This document shows positions 20,901 through 29,150 of a stretch of 64,000 nt of DNA, one piece after another. Made by a program: the position numbers and the translations under genes. This stretch comes from an uncultured Cedecea sp. (GTDB taxonomy: Bacteria; Pseudomonadota; Gammaproteobacteria; Enterobacterales; Enterobacteriaceae). Positions within the stretch are counted from its first letter, which is position 1, and each line of letters opens with the position of its first letter. The DNA lies in assembly GCF_947498825.1 (NCBI RefSeq), contig NZ_CANMLV010000006.1:62001-126000 (forward strand), written 5' to 3'. The notes below the pieces were generated by a model that was not told the origin of the DNA, did not search any database, and was given only the letters and a program-made list of their open reading frames with translations.

Positions 20901-21865
20901 CCTTCATAAATACCACGCCCATTAGATGCTTTACCTATAGCATGAATCGCCTGCTGATAAGCCAGTAAATAGGCTTTGGCGTCGCCAGCCGTCAGAGCGG
21001 CTTCCCCCAGCATGTCGTAAGAATAACGGAACCCTTTATCTTCGAGCTTACGGGCATTAGCCAATGCTTCGGCAATGGTTTCTCCGGTGACGAACTGTTC
21101 TCCCATCAAACGCATTGCCATATCTACCCCTTTACGCACCAGAGGTTCGCCGCTTTTACTGATAATTCGATTCAGTGAGCTGGAAAGACTGGTTTCGTTA
21201 TGAGTGGATACTAATCGTCCGGTAAATAATAAGCCCCAGGTGGCAGCATTAACGAATAACGAGGGACTGTGGCCGAGATGAGAATGCCAGTTGCCGTTAC
21301 TGATTTTGTCGCGGATTAATGCATCACGCGTAGCCTTATCAGGAATACGTAATAGTGCTTCTGCAAGGCACATTAAGGCGACGCCTTCTTGTGAAGAAAG
21401 GGAAAACTCTTGTAATAATCCCTGAATGAGTCCTGCCTTACCAGAGAGGTTCTTATGGCCGCGTAATTGTTCAGCTAATCGATAGGCTGTTTTAGCGGTT
21501 TTTTCCGCTATTGCTGGTGGGAGTCTGGCTTGCTCCAGGATCATTGGCACTGCATCTGTCTCGGGACGTCTCCAGGCGGCAGTAATTGCCGATCGTGTGA
21601 CGGATTGCGGCAGTATCTGTTCAGCAAATTCGAGAAAAGGCTGGGGAGGCTCTTCTGTGACTGTCGTTTCCTCGGGACCTTCCAGTAATGCGTTTCCGGG
21701 GATAGCCACCGCCGCCAGGTGCTCGTCTCTATCAAGCTGCTCCAGATAACTAAAAATGGCTTGTTTTATTAGCCAGTGGGGAGTGCGATCAATACGTGAC
21801 GCCGCCGCTTTTATGCGCTCCCGAGTTGCATCATCAAGCTTTACTCCCATGGTTGTTGTCGCCAC
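17912..21865 (-). CDS. putA: Trifunctional PutA: proline dehydrogenase, P5C dehydrogenase and transcriptional repressor
   Basis: PutA oxidises proline to glutamate in two steps and represses put genes when proline is absent. The 1317 residues align along the length of E. coli PutA (1320). Order: ribbon-helix-helix DNA-binding domain (residues about 1-50, TTTMGVKLDDATRERI), proline dehydrogenase (about 260-610, including RLVKGAYWD), aldehyde dehydrogenase (about 650-1130; catalytic Cys in FDSAGQRCSAL), and a C-terminal domain ending NTAAAGGNASLMTIG. The start is GTG at 21865, giving VATTTMGVK with GGAGAG upstream; an extension to 21925 is not conserved. The divergent putP of E. coli is absent; efeU lies there instead. 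Confidence 0.97.
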   Translation of the reverse strand: MATTTMGVKLDDATRERIKAAASRIDRTPHWLIKQAIFSYLEQLDRDEHLAAVAIPGNALLEGPEETTVTEEPPQPFLEFAEQILPQSVTRSAITAAWRRPETDAVPMILEQARLPPAIAEKTAKTAYRLAEQLRGHKNLSGKAGLIQGLLQEFSLSSQEGVALMCLAEALLRIPDKATRDALIRDKISNGNWHSHLGHSPSLFVNAATWGLLFTGRLVSTHNETSLSSSLNRIISKSGEPLVRKGVDMAMRLMGEQFVTGETIAEALANARKLEDKGFRYSYDMLGEAALTAGDAKAYLLAYQQAIHAIGKASNGRGIYEGPGISIKLSALHPRYSRSQYQRVIDELYPHLLSLTLLARQYDIGINIDAEEADRLEISLDLLEKLCFEPELSGWNGIGFVIQAYQKRCPFVIDYLIDLASRSQRRLMIRLVKGAYWDSEIKRAQIDGLEGYPVYTRKVYTDISYLACAKKLLAVPNLIYPQFATHNAHTLAAIYHLAGQNYYPGQYEFQCLHGMGEPLYEQVVGNVADGKLNRPCRIYAPVGTHETLLAYLVRRLLENGANTSFVNRIADTTLPLDELVACPVSAVEAIALKEGKTGLPHSKIPLPLALYGDARQNSGGLDLANEHRLASLSSALLNSTTQKWLAVPVLNEVQNADHCQAVKNPADHRDIVGYSRETTPEEVSQALDNAVNAASIWFATPVKERAAVLDKAGTLMANRMQQLIGLLVREAGKSFSNAIAEVREAVDFLHYYASQIRHNFDNDTHRPLGPVVCISPWNFPLAIFTGQVAAALAAGNSVLAKPAEQTPLIAAQAVSLLLEAGVPAGVVQLLPGQGETVGAALINDSRIRGVMFTGSTAVATLLQRNIAGHLDLQGRPIPLIAETGGINAMIVDSSALTEQVVVDVMASAFDSAGQRCSALRILCLQEDIAEQTLEMLRGAMGEYRMGNPGRFTTDIGPVIDDEAKQRIEQHIQTMRTKGHPIFQATYANKSDEQKWENGTFVQPTLIELNSIDELQQEIFGPVLHVVRYPRHQLSALTEQINAAGYGLTLGVHTRIDETIVQVTGSVKAGNLYVNRNMVGAVVGVQPFGGEGLSGTGPKAGGPLYLYRLLAQSPDNGPFTSEDSPAPMALPVREQFQSTYHILTQWIASLHPELEPVCRKFSEQNQSGTTRLLTGPTGERNSYNLLPRACVLCLADNESDLLVQLAAVICVGSRALWAETAIHRALYTQLPTQIQQQIDFSAIDTVLARSFDAVIYHGDSDKLRQLCEDIAAREGAIVTVQGLARAEHSIQLERLYLERSVSVNTAAAGGNASLMTIG

Positions 21866-21918
21866 GCTTCTCTCTCCAGTGATGTTAGAACAAGTTGTTA
21901 TCGAGCAATATCCATCAA

Positions 21919-21936
21919 GTTGCAACTTTGTGCAAC
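21919..21936. promoter_or_regulatory. Candidate PutA operator cluster
   Basis: GTTGCA (21919-21924) overlaps its own inverted copy TGCAAC and is followed by another TGCAAC at 21931-21936; a further GTTGCA is at 22038-22043. GTTGCA is the core bound by E. coli PutA's ribbon-helix-helix domain. The sites lie 54-180 bases upstream of the putA start, fitting autorepression. Confidence 0.55.
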
Positions 21937-22163
21937 CTTGTTAAAAAGCTTCTCTTGTATATGTGATGTTGCTTTCAATTATGTCACTGAAATAGCCATA
22001 AGCCGCTATTCACAGACAGGTACTCTTGATGATAAAGGTTGCACCTTTTGGTGGTTCATACCGAATAACGGGCGTGACCTGGGAATGCAAGCAATATGAA
22101 AATCTCAAAGAGAGATCGCTGTTTTGATAAATATATTGTCGGGGGGGTTGTTTTATTTTCAAT

Positions 22164-22182
22164 GGTAATGATAATCAATACC
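22164..22182 (+). promoter_or_regulatory. Fur box upstream of efeU
   Basis: GGTAATGATAATCAATACC is a good match to the Fur consensus, with the core TAATGATAATCA, 60 bases upstream of the efeU start. It predicts iron repression of efeUOB, as known in E. coli. Confidence 0.8.
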
Positions 22183-22242
22183 ATTGAATGCTTACCGTTC
22201 TTTACTTAAATTGACAGGTTTTCACACTAAAAGAGGTCTGGA

Positions 22243-23088
22243 ATGTTTGTTCCTTTTCTTATCATGCTACGTGAAGGACTGGAGGCAGCGCTGATTGTTA
22301 GCCTGATCGCCAGCTATCTTAAACGTACTCAGCGCGGTCATTTGTTCGTGGCTATGTGGGTTGGCGTGGTGACAGCTGCCGCTCTTTGTCTGATTCTGGG
22401 GCTGGTAATTAATGAGACAACCGGTGAGTTTCCACAAAAAGAGCAAGAACTGTTTGAAGGTTTGATTGCTGTCGTGGCTGTTTTTATTCTCACCTGGATG
22501 GTGTTCTGGATGCGTAAGGTTTCCCGCAACGTTAAGGGGCAGCTGGAACAGGCAGTGGACAGCGCTCTTGGCAGGAAAAATAATCATAGCTGGGCGCTGA
22601 TTCTGATGGTGTTTTTTGCTGTGGCGCGAGAAGGGCTGGAGTCGGTCTTTTTCTTACTTGCAGCGTTTCAACAGGATGTTGGCATAATGCCTCCAATCGG
22701 CGCGATGCTTGGCCTGGCAACAGCTATTGCGCTCGGATTCCTTATTTATTATGGCGGAGTTCGTCTTAATCTGGCTGCTTTTTTCAAATGGACCAGCCTG
22801 TTTATTCTGTTTGTCGCAGCCGGACTCAGTGCCAGCGCGATTAGAGCCTTTCACGAAGCCGGACTCTGGAATCATTTCCAGGATCGCGCTTTTGATATGA
22901 GTGAGATGCTGTCAACACATTCACTATTCGGAACCTTACTCGAAGGTCTTTTGGGTTACCAGGAAGCTCCTACTGTCAGTGAAGTTTCGGTCTATTTTAT
23001 CTATTTGATCTCTGCATTGGTGCTGTTTTTTAGCCCGTGGAGTAGTAATGCTCCGACAAAAAAGGCCCAGACAAACGTAGTGCGTTAA
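22243..23088 (+). CDS. efeU: Ferrous iron permease EfeU (FTR1 family)
   Basis: Inner-membrane iron permease of the Ftr1/EfeU family, importing iron at low pH with EfeO and EfeB. The 281 residues form seven hydrophobic segments and carry the two iron-translocating REGLE motifs at residues 10-14 and 129-133. E. coli K-12 carries a frameshifted efeU; here the gene is intact. AGAGG lies upstream of the ATG. It is first in an efeUOB operon under a Fur box. Confidence 0.96.
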   Translation: MFVPFLIMLREGLEAALIVSLIASYLKRTQRGHLFVAMWVGVVTAAALCLILGLVINETTGEFPQKEQELFEGLIAVVAVFILTWMVFWMRKVSRNVKGQLEQAVDSALGRKNNHSWALILMVFFAVAREGLESVFFLLAAFQQDVGIMPPIGAMLGLATAIALGFLIYYGGVRLNLAAFFKWTSLFILFVAAGLSASAIRAFHEAGLWNHFQDRAFDMSEMLSTHSLFGTLLEGLLGYQEAPTVSEVSVYFIYLISALVLFFSPWSSNAPTKKAQTNVVR

Positions 23089-23149
23089 TTACCGTCGCGC
23101 AGGATATCTGCCGCGAATACATCCATTGATTGCGATACAGGAATGCGTC

Positions 23150-24274
23150 ATGAGTCAGTCTTTCCAGTTTAGTGCCCGGCCTCTTGCTCTGGCTGCTGCT
23201 ATTTTATCCTCATTTGCGGCTCAGGCCGCGGATGTTCCACAAGTAAAAGTTGTAGTAACAGACAAACAGTGTGAGCCGATGAGTTTGACGGTTAACGCCG
23301 GAAAAACCCAATTTATTATCCAGAATAAAAGTCAGAAGGCACTGGAGTGGGAAATCCTGAAAGGAGTGATGGTGGTCGAAGAGCGTGAAAATATCGCCCC
23401 TGGCTTCACCCAAAAAATGACGGTAAATCTGCAACCTGGTGATTACGATATAACCTGCGGTTTACTGAGTAATCCGAAAGGCAAACTGGTGGTAAAAGGA
23501 ACCTCTACCGAGACCGGAAAAACCTCAAATCTGCTGGCGCTTGCGGGCCCTATTGCTGACTATAAGGCTTATGTCCTGGGCGAAACTACCGCGCTGGTAA
23601 AAGAGACGCAGGTGTTTACTGCGGCAGTAAAAGCAGGGGATTTAGCACAAGCAAAAGCGCTTTATGCTCCGACTCGCCAGCATTATGAGCGAATTGAACC
23701 TATTGCTGAATTATTCTCCGATCTTGATGGCAGTATTGATGCGCGTGAAGATGATTTCGAACAACAAGCCAATGATCCACAGTTCACAGGCTTCCACCGG
23801 CTGGAAAAAGGTTTGTTTGGTGATAACTCTACTGCTGGCCTGGAAAAATATGCTGACCAGTTGAACACCGACGTGCTCGATTTACAGACCCGTATCACTG
23901 AACTGGCCTTTCCTCCTGCGAAAGTTGTTGGTGGAGCCGCGGCGCTGATAGAGGAAGTTGCCGCCAGTAAAATCAGCGGTGAAGAAGAACGTTACAGCCG
24001 TACAGATCTATGGGATTTCCAGGCTAATGTCGATGGCGCAGAGAAAATTGTTAATCTGCTGCGGCCTCAACTCAACAAAGAAGCCCCTGATTTATTAGCA
24101 AAAGTGGACGCTAACTTCACTAAAGTGGATGGTATTCTGGCCAAATACCGTACTAAAGATGGTTTTGAGAGTTATGACAAATTAACCGACAGCGATCGTA
24201 ATGCTCTGAAAGGGCCTATTACGGTACTGGCGGAAGAACTCTCCAAACTCCGTGGTGTCATGGGACTGGACTAA
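23150..24274 (+). CDS. efeO: Periplasmic iron uptake protein EfeO
   Basis: A periplasmic component of the Efe ferrous iron system: a signal peptide ending at SFAAQAAD, an N-terminal cupredoxin domain ([13 protein letters not shown], about 30-120) and a C-terminal M75 peptidase-like domain with HxxE ([10 protein letters not shown]). It is 374 residues against 375 in E. coli. AGGAA supports the ATG at 23150; an upstream in-frame codon at 23126 would place eight residues before the signal peptide. efeB starts 4 bases after the stop. Confidence 0.96.
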   Translation: MSQSFQFSARPLALAAAILSSFAAQAADVPQVKVVVTDKQCEPMSLTVNAGKTQFIIQNKSQKALEWEILKGVMVVEERENIAPGFTQKMTVNLQPGDYDITCGLLSNPKGKLVVKGTSTETGKTSNLLALAGPIADYKAYVLGETTALVKETQVFTAAVKAGDLAQAKALYAPTRQHYERIEPIAELFSDLDGSIDAREDDFEQQANDPQFTGFHRLEKGLFGDNSTAGLEKYADQLNTDVLDLQTRITELAFPPAKVVGGAAALIEEVAASKISGEEERYSRTDLWDFQANVDGAEKIVNLLRPQLNKEAPDLLAKVDANFTKVDGILAKYRTKDGFESYDKLTDSDRNALKGPITVLAEELSKLRGVMGLD

Positions 24275-24278
24275 GTTA

Positions 24279-25562
24279 ATGGCAGAGCAGATTAAGCCGG
24301 ATAATCATCAACCAGCACGGCGAAAATTGCTGAAAACATTAGGCGCACTGGGAGGTGCGCTGGCTGTCGGAGGCGGCTGTCCTGTGACCGCCGCCGCACC
24401 AATAGCGACAACGGATACTGACCCCTCAGGCAATGCGCGTCTTGAAACTGAGCCCTTCTATGGTGTGCATCAGGCGGGTATTCTGACTCCACAGCAAGCC
24501 TCTATGATGCTGGTCGCTTTTGATGTGCTGGCCAGTGATAAGCAAGAACTGGAACGGTTATTTCGTCTGCTAACGGCACGTTTTGCTTTTCTGACCCAAG
24601 GAGGGCCGGTACCAGATACACCTAATCCAAGGTTACCCCCACTAGACTCTGGGATCCTCGGAGCAATGATTTATCCGGATGACCTGACGATGACTCTGTC
24701 TGTCGGAAACTCACTGTTTGATGAGCGCTATCAGCTGGCATCGCTTGCTCCTGCTCAATTACAGAAAATGACACGTTTCCCTAACGATTCTCTGGATGCC
24801 AGCTTGTGTCATGGCGATATTTTGATACAAATTTGTGCTAATACAGCGGATACCGTGATTCATGCCTTACGAGACATTATTAAACATACCCCCGACTTAC
24901 TGAGCGTTCGCTGGCGGCGTGAGGGATTTATTTCTCAGCATGCTGCTCGCAGCAAGGGTAAAGAAACACCGATCAATCTTCTGGGTTTTAAAGATGGTAC
25001 AGCAAATCCAGATAGCCAGAATAGTATACTCATGGATGAAGTCGTCTGGGTGACGTCCGATCAAGATGAACCCTCATGGACAATAGGGGGCAGTTATCAG
25101 GCTGTTCGTATTATTCAGTTCAGGGTGGAATTTTGGGATCGAACACCACTACAGGAACAAGAGACTATCTTTGGTCGGGATAAGTACAGTGGCGCACCGT
25201 TGGGAATGAAGCTTGAACATGATACTCCTGACTATAGCGCCGATCCCGATGGTGACATTATTGCTCTTGACTCGCATATCCGTCTGGCAAATCCCCGTAC
25301 TCCGGAAACACAATCGAGTTTGATGATGCGTCGTGGCTATAGCTACTCATCAGGTGCAACAAAATCAGGGCAGCTGGATATGGGACTGCTGTTTGTTTGC
25401 TACCAGCATGCGCTGAATAGTGGTTTTATTGCTGTCCAAAAACGGCTCAATGGTGAAGCCCTGGAGGAGTATATCAAGCCTATAGGTGGCGGTTATTTCT
25501 TTGCTTTACCGGGTGTGATTGATAACCAGCATTACCTTGGACAGGGATTAATGGAATCTTGA
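24279..25562 (+). CDS. efeB: EfeB, Tat-exported heme DyP-type peroxidase
   Basis: A periplasmic heme peroxidase of the dye-decolourising family that works with EfeUO; it has been proposed to oxidise ferrous iron or act on heme. A twin-arginine signal ([15 protein letters not shown], residues about 14-28) heads 427 residues. The DyP GxxDG motif is present (GFKDGTANP), with the proximal His in [11 protein letters not shown]. The ATG at 24279 directly follows efeO; no convincing Shine-Dalgarno is seen, so translational coupling is likely. E. coli EfeB is 423 residues. Confidence 0.95.
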   Translation: MAEQIKPDNHQPARRKLLKTLGALGGALAVGGGCPVTAAAPIATTDTDPSGNARLETEPFYGVHQAGILTPQQASMMLVAFDVLASDKQELERLFRLLTARFAFLTQGGPVPDTPNPRLPPLDSGILGAMIYPDDLTMTLSVGNSLFDERYQLASLAPAQLQKMTRFPNDSLDASLCHGDILIQICANTADTVIHALRDIIKHTPDLLSVRWRREGFISQHAARSKGKETPINLLGFKDGTANPDSQNSILMDEVVWVTSDQDEPSWTIGGSYQAVRIIQFRVEFWDRTPLQEQETIFGRDKYSGAPLGMKLEHDTPDYSADPDGDIIALDSHIRLANPRTPETQSSLMMRRGYSYSSGATKSGQLDMGLLFVCYQHALNSGFIAVQKRLNGEALEEYIKPIGGGYFFALPGVIDNQHYLGQGLMES

Positions 25563-25828
25563 TTTGAGGGGATATAATAAAAAATAAGAAAATTTTCGCT
25601 GCCGACACAAGCTGTTATCTCACTGTCACATTACTATGGGATAAGACATAAATAGCAATATAATTTGTTTCTTCAATGTAAAATTTTTGTTGCGGCTTAT
25701 GTGGTTGTTGCTGTAAATACTAATGTAGATAGCGGTGGTTATCAGTAGTGACAACCTATCATCAGGGAGTAGTGTATGACGGCGTCTCATACGGTACGGT
25801 TGAAAAAACACACGACTCGCACAGACAA
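25563..25828. promoter_or_regulatory. phoH upstream region
   Basis: No terminator is visible after efeB. CTGTCACATTACTATGGG at 25623-25640 starts like a Pho box half-site (CTGTCA) but the second half is poor; TATAAT at 25659-25664 is a candidate -10. PhoB control, known for E. coli phoH, is therefore possible but not demonstrated by this sequence. Confidence 0.3.
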
Positions 25829-25939
25829 ATGCGGGCACTACTCTTCTGGTTTCGTTATCTTCACCCTCACTTACCCCCTTACAGCATTCAACATATGTCA
25901 TATTGGTGCGTTAAGCCGCATTCCACGTGCGGGCTGTGA
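25829..25939 (+). CDS. Small conserved reading frame in the phoH leader
   Basis: A 36-residue frame beginning MRALLFWFRYLHPH and ending in HSTCGL. Its frame differs from phoH. As recalled, the annotated E. coli PhoH N-terminus contains a nearly identical stretch (RALLFWFRYLH, then HMSYWCVKP), there joined in frame to the PhoH domain. Here the stop at 25937-25939 and a frame change separate it. Conservation of the peptide across lineages suggests it is translated by itself, perhaps as a leader peptide. The frame is open upstream to a GTG at 25748 (63 residues), but similarity begins at the ATG at 25829. No strong Shine-Dalgarno is seen. Confidence 0.5.
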   Translation: MRALLFWFRYLHPHLPPYSIQHMSYWCVKPHSTCGL

Positions 25940-26057
25940 TGCATCATCCAGTAAGGCAACTCATGGCTTACAAGGAAGCCAAACCTCATCCGTTAGTGAC
26001 CACTATCGCGCTTGTTTTGACAGCGCGGGAAATGAAACCAACAGTAAGGTGCCATCC

Positions 26058-26846
26058 ATGGGAAGACAGAAAGCTGTTACCAAAGTTCGTCGCGAAGCCA
26101 AACGTGTGCTGAGACGCGACTCACGCAGCCATCGGCAGCGTGAAGAAGAGTCGGTTACTGCGCTTGTACAGATGGGCGGCGTAGAATCTATCGGTATGGC
26201 GAGAGATACTCGCGATCATTCGCCTATTGAAGCACGCAATGAAGCCCAGGCGCACTACCTTCACGCCATAGAAAGTAAACAGCTGATATTTGCCACTGGT
26301 GAAGCAGGCTGCGGCAAAACATTTATTAGTGCTGCCAAAGCTGCTGAAGCATTAATCCTTAAAGACGTTGAAAGAATCATTGTGACTCGCCCGGTATTAC
26401 AGGCTGATGAAGATCTCGGCTTCCTGCCTGGTGATATTTCTGAGAAGTTTGCCCCTTACTTCCGCCCGGTCTATGACATTCTGGTGCGGCGTTTAGGGAG
26501 TTCTTTCATGCAATACTGTCTGCGTCCGGAAATCGGTAAAGTTGAGATAGCGCCTTTTGCTTATATGCGTGGCCGGACATTTGAAAATGCTGTGGTAATT
26601 CTGGATGAAGCACAGAATGTTACGTCTGCACAAATGAAAATGTTTCTGACACGGTTAGGAGAGAATGTCACTGTTATTGTTAATGGCGACATCACTCAGT
26701 GCGACTTACCCAGAGGCGTTACTTCTGGCCTCAGTGATGCCATGGCACGTTTTGAAGAAGATGACATGGTAGGCGTGGTACGTTTTACCAAACAAGATTG
26801 TGTGCGCTCGGCGTTGTGCCAGCGAGCACTGAATGCTTACGATTAG
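26058..26846 (+). CDS. phoH: PhoH family ATPase
   Basis: A cytoplasmic P-loop ATPase of the PhoH family, phosphate-starvation inducible in E. coli; its cellular role is unclear. Walker A GEAGCGKT is at residues 81-88 and Walker B is VVILDEAQN. The start at 26058 (MGRQKAVTKVRR) gives 262 residues and has AAGGTG at 26045-26050. The frame is open back to 25776, but those 94 residues have no similarity to PhoH; the conserved E. coli N-terminal peptide lies in another frame (25829-25939). A strong terminator follows. Confidence 0.93.
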   Translation: MGRQKAVTKVRREAKRVLRRDSRSHRQREEESVTALVQMGGVESIGMARDTRDHSPIEARNEAQAHYLHAIESKQLIFATGEAGCGKTFISAAKAAEALILKDVERIIVTRPVLQADEDLGFLPGDISEKFAPYFRPVYDILVRRLGSSFMQYCLRPEIGKVEIAPFAYMRGRTFENAVVILDEAQNVTSAQMKMFLTRLGENVTVIVNGDITQCDLPRGVTSGLSDAMARFEEDDMVGVVRFTKQDCVRSALCQRALNAYD

Positions 26847-26866
26847 TTTTGTGCGATTAAACAGCC

Positions 26867-26894
26867 AAAAGCCCGGCCTTGTCCCGGGCTTTTT
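26867..26894. terminator. Terminator after phoH
   Basis: Stem AAAAGCCCGG / CCGGGCTTTT around CCTTGTC, with Ts on the plus strand and the complementary As at the left. It can work in both directions and overlaps the end of the broken MocR remnant. Confidence 0.88.
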
Positions 26895-27053
26895 ACTGCC
26901 GATCACGTTCATATTCTGTCACTTCGCGTACCCCTGCCTGGGTGGGTAATAATACCTTCTGACTGACTGAGCCCAGAGCAAGGCGAATAGCCTGGGGTGT
27001 ATGTGATGTGGCACTAAAAGGCTCTGCTGTCGAAACGGAGATACTGACTTTTA
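26893..27053 (-). pseudogene. C-terminal remnant of a MocR/GntR-type (PLP-domain) regulator
   Basis: Read on the minus strand, about 53 codons end at TAA (26893-26895) and include AEPFSATSHTPQAIRLALGS, which resembles the C-terminal end of aminotransferase-like MocR regulators. Nothing of the helix-turn-helix or the rest of the PLP fold remains. The remnant abuts a plus-strand EamA remnant, so the divergent pair probably lost its centre by one deletion. The assignment rests on a short segment. Confidence 0.5.
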
Positions 27054-27293
27054 GCAACTGGCTGGCACTGGGATATGCGTCATTCTTTAGTATGCTAATT
27101 GGCTTTATTTTTTTGCTATCAAGGACTGGTTAAAGGTGGAATAGCGGCTGTAGGTCAGCTGCAGTTATTGCAACCTTTTATTGCGTTGGCACTCTGTGCC
27201 TTGTTTTTAGATAAAACGGTAACACCACTAATGATGATCATTACGACGGGCATCATGTTATGCATCATGGGTTCGCGTAAATATGCCAGATAA
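27045..27293 (+). pseudogene. C-terminal remnant of an EamA/DMT transporter, frameshifted
   Basis: Two adjoining frames together give a typical final part of an EamA domain: NWLALGYASFFSMLIGFIF up to about 27117, then FCYQGLVKGGIAAVGQLQLL and onward to a stop at 27291-27293. The frame change falls in a run of Ts (about 27109-27116). All N-terminal membrane segments are missing. It is a broken gene, unrelated to the intact EamA gene at 16859 except by family. Confidence 0.75.
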
Positions 27294-27304
27294 CGCAAAC
27301 AATA

Positions 27305-27330
27305 AAAAAAGCCTGAACAATTGTTCAGGC
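27305..27330 (-). terminator. Terminator of tRNA-Ser copy 1
   Basis: The perfect palindrome GCCTGAACAATTGTTCAGGC (27311-27330) is followed on the minus strand by a run of seven Ts, 14 bases beyond the tRNA CCA end. Confidence 0.9.
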
Positions 27331-27344
27331 TCTCTCATCAAATA

Positions 27345-27432
27345 TGGCGGTGAGGGGGGGATTCGAACCCCCGATACGTTGCCGTATACACACTTTCCAG
27401 GCGTGCTCCTTCAGCCACTCGGACACCTCACC
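27345..27432 (-). tRNA. serX: tRNA-Ser (anticodon GGA), copy 1
   Basis: An 88-nt class II tRNA on the minus strand. It starts GGTGAGGTGTCCGAGTGG, has anticodon loop CTGGAAAGT (anticodon GGA), a long variable arm (TATACGGCAACGTA), the T-arm GGTTCGAATCC and an encoded 3' GCCA. It matches E. coli serX/serW and lies between phoH and ghrA, as serX does in E. coli. Confidence 0.97.
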
Positions 27433-27692
27433 ATATTATTGCGTCAACCCAGTGGGCCAACGGGGCGCTACTATAGGGAGTCAGCCCGTTGTGGTCAAGT
27501 CTATTTTGTTGTATCCCATCTGTTCGATTAACAGATAACCGATCGGGATACGTTAAGAATGCGCGAATGAATAATGCTTAATCTGTTGTTTTGATCGAGC
27601 CTTGGATTGATTCTGATAAGGGATCGAAAGATTGCTAAAAAGAGGAATGAAGTGATGATGGGGAGGGAGCGTGGCGACAAGTATTCCGGACA

Positions 27693-27720
27693 TAAAAAAG
27701 CCTGAACATGCGTTCAGGCT
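27693..27720 (-). terminator. Terminator of tRNA-Ser copy 2
   Basis: The stem AGCCTGAAC / GTTCAGGCT with an ATGC loop and a T-run on the minus strand is a near copy of the terminator of the other tRNA gene. Confidence 0.88.
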
Positions 27721-27733
27721 CTCTTATCAAATA

Positions 27734-27821
27734 TGGCGGTGAGGGGGGGATTCGAACCCCCGATACGTTGCCGTATACACACTTTCCAGGCGTGCTCCTT
27801 CAGCCACTCGGACACCTCACC
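27734..27821 (-). tRNA. serX: tRNA-Ser (anticodon GGA), copy 2
   Basis: Its 88 bases appear identical to copy 1, including the encoded CCA. The flanks (terminator hairpin on one side, ATATTA on the other) are also shared, so the unit including its terminator was duplicated in tandem, about 389 bases apart. The approximately 300 bases between the copies hold no recognisable gene. Confidence 0.97.
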
Positions 27822-28091
27822 ATATTACTGGCTCATATCAGTAGAGCCGGCGCTAATTTAGGGGAAAAGTGCCTGTCACGTCAATGTTAATTTCACATTT
27901 ATCTGTCTGTTTAGTCAAACTTCAGCCACTTTGACTCTTTAATCAGCATGAGGTATCAGTTTTATACCATTGAGCTGCGGTAATTTACTGTCATATCAAA
28001 TATATTAGTTGAATTACAAATAACGTAACCGTAGCAAACTCGATTGAGTTACTTCAATAATGTTGTGTCATCACACCCCACAGGAGCGAAC

Positions 28092-29033
28092 ATGGATATC
28101 ATTTTTTATCATCCGGCACTGACTGTAGATAATTGGTTACAGGCGTTTAAACGCGCTATTCCGCAGGCACGAATACGTCAGTGGACTAAAGGTGATGATG
28201 CGCCTGCTGATTACGCTTTAGTGTGGAATCCCCCTGTAGAAGTCCTCAGACAGCGAAAAGGTCTTAAAGCGGTATTTGTACTGGGGGCGGGTGTAGATGC
28301 CATACTGAGCAAGTTTCAACAATATCCCGATATGCTGGCGCAAGGGGTGCCGTTATATCGTCTTGAAGATACAGGTATGGCTCAACAAATGCAGGAGTAT
28401 GCAGTGAGTCAGGTATTACACTGGTTTCGTCGCTTTGATGATTATCAGTTACAGAAAATAGCGGGTCAATGGCAGCCGCTGGATGAGTATCGCCATGAAG
28501 AGTTTACTGTTGGATTGTTAGGTGCGGGTGTTCTTGGTGGCAAGGTTGCAGAGAGTCTTACCGCTTGGGGTTTTCCGGTTCGTTGCTGGAGTCGCAGTAA
28601 TAAAGAATATCCAGGTGTCAGTAGTTATGTCGGTAATGAGCAACTTCCCGCTTTTCTTAGCGGTACGCGAGTACTGATAAATCTGTTACCTAATACACCG
28701 CAAACAGCAGGCATTATTAATCAGAACTTATTAAATCAGTTAGCAGAGGGCGCTTATGTTTTAAATCTGGCACGAGGTGCTCATCTGGTAGAATCTGACC
28801 TGCTGGCAGCACTTGACAGTGGCAAGATCAAAGGGGCCATGCTGGACGTATTTGCTAAAGAACCCTTACCCGTGGATAGTCCGCTATGGCGACACCCTCG
28901 AGTAGCAATAACGCCACATATCGCAGCGGTCAGTCGCCCCGATGAAGCTGCGACTTTCATTGCCAGTACGGTAGCACGTATTGAAGAAGGGACTGTGCCT
29001 GCCGGTGAGGTCTCGATCTCTCGCGGTTATTAA
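28092..29033 (+). CDS. ghrA: Glyoxylate/hydroxypyruvate reductase A
   Basis: An NADPH-dependent reductase of glyoxylate and hydroxypyruvate in the D-isomer-specific 2-hydroxyacid dehydrogenase family, cytoplasmic. The 313 residues match E. coli GhrA (312). The Rossmann motif [14 protein letters not shown] is central, with the catalytic Arg in [10 protein letters not shown] and His in [16 protein letters not shown] at 28082-28086 fixes the ATG at 28092 over an open extension to 28044. A short hairpin AAGGC/GCCTT plus Ts follows the stop. Confidence 0.96.
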   Translation: MDIIFYHPALTVDNWLQAFKRAIPQARIRQWTKGDDAPADYALVWNPPVEVLRQRKGLKAVFVLGAGVDAILSKFQQYPDMLAQGVPLYRLEDTGMAQQMQEYAVSQVLHWFRRFDDYQLQKIAGQWQPLDEYRHEEFTVGLLGAGVLGGKVAESLTAWGFPVRCWSRSNKEYPGVSSYVGNEQLPAFLSGTRVLINLLPNTPQTAGIINQNLLNQLAEGAYVLNLARGAHLVESDLLAALDSGKIKGAMLDVFAKEPLPVDSPLWRHPRVAITPHIAAVSRPDEAATFIASTVARIEEGTVPAGEVSISRGY

Positions 29034-29150
29034 GGCTCTGGCCTTTTTTAGTCAGGATATTAACGCAGTCAGGAAAGGCTGGTAACAGAGCTCAGACTAA
29101 TATTTGTCACGAATTACTGCTATTCTACCTGAAAAGAGAAGGAGAATTGT

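Larger units (their letters stand above)
21866..22242. other. putA-efeU divergent regulatory region
   Basis: The 377 bases between the divergent putA and efeU hold PutA-type operator motifs near putA (21919-21936 and 22038-22043) and a Fur box near efeU (22164-22182). No reading frame is convincing. In E. coli the corresponding place beside putA is occupied by putP. Confidence 0.6.

Noticed and set aside
25623-25640. Pho box upstream of phoH
   Set aside because: Only one CTGTCA half-site is good; the second half is poor, so it is mentioned only as a weak possibility.
25776-26057. 94-residue N-terminal extension of PhoH in the phoH frame
   Set aside because: The peptide has no similarity to PhoH; the conserved peptide lies in another frame, and AAGGTG precedes the ATG at 26058.
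27283-27890. Reading frames of 60-82 codons across the two tRNA-Ser genes
   Set aside because: They read through the complement of structural RNA genes and repeat because the tRNAs are duplicated.
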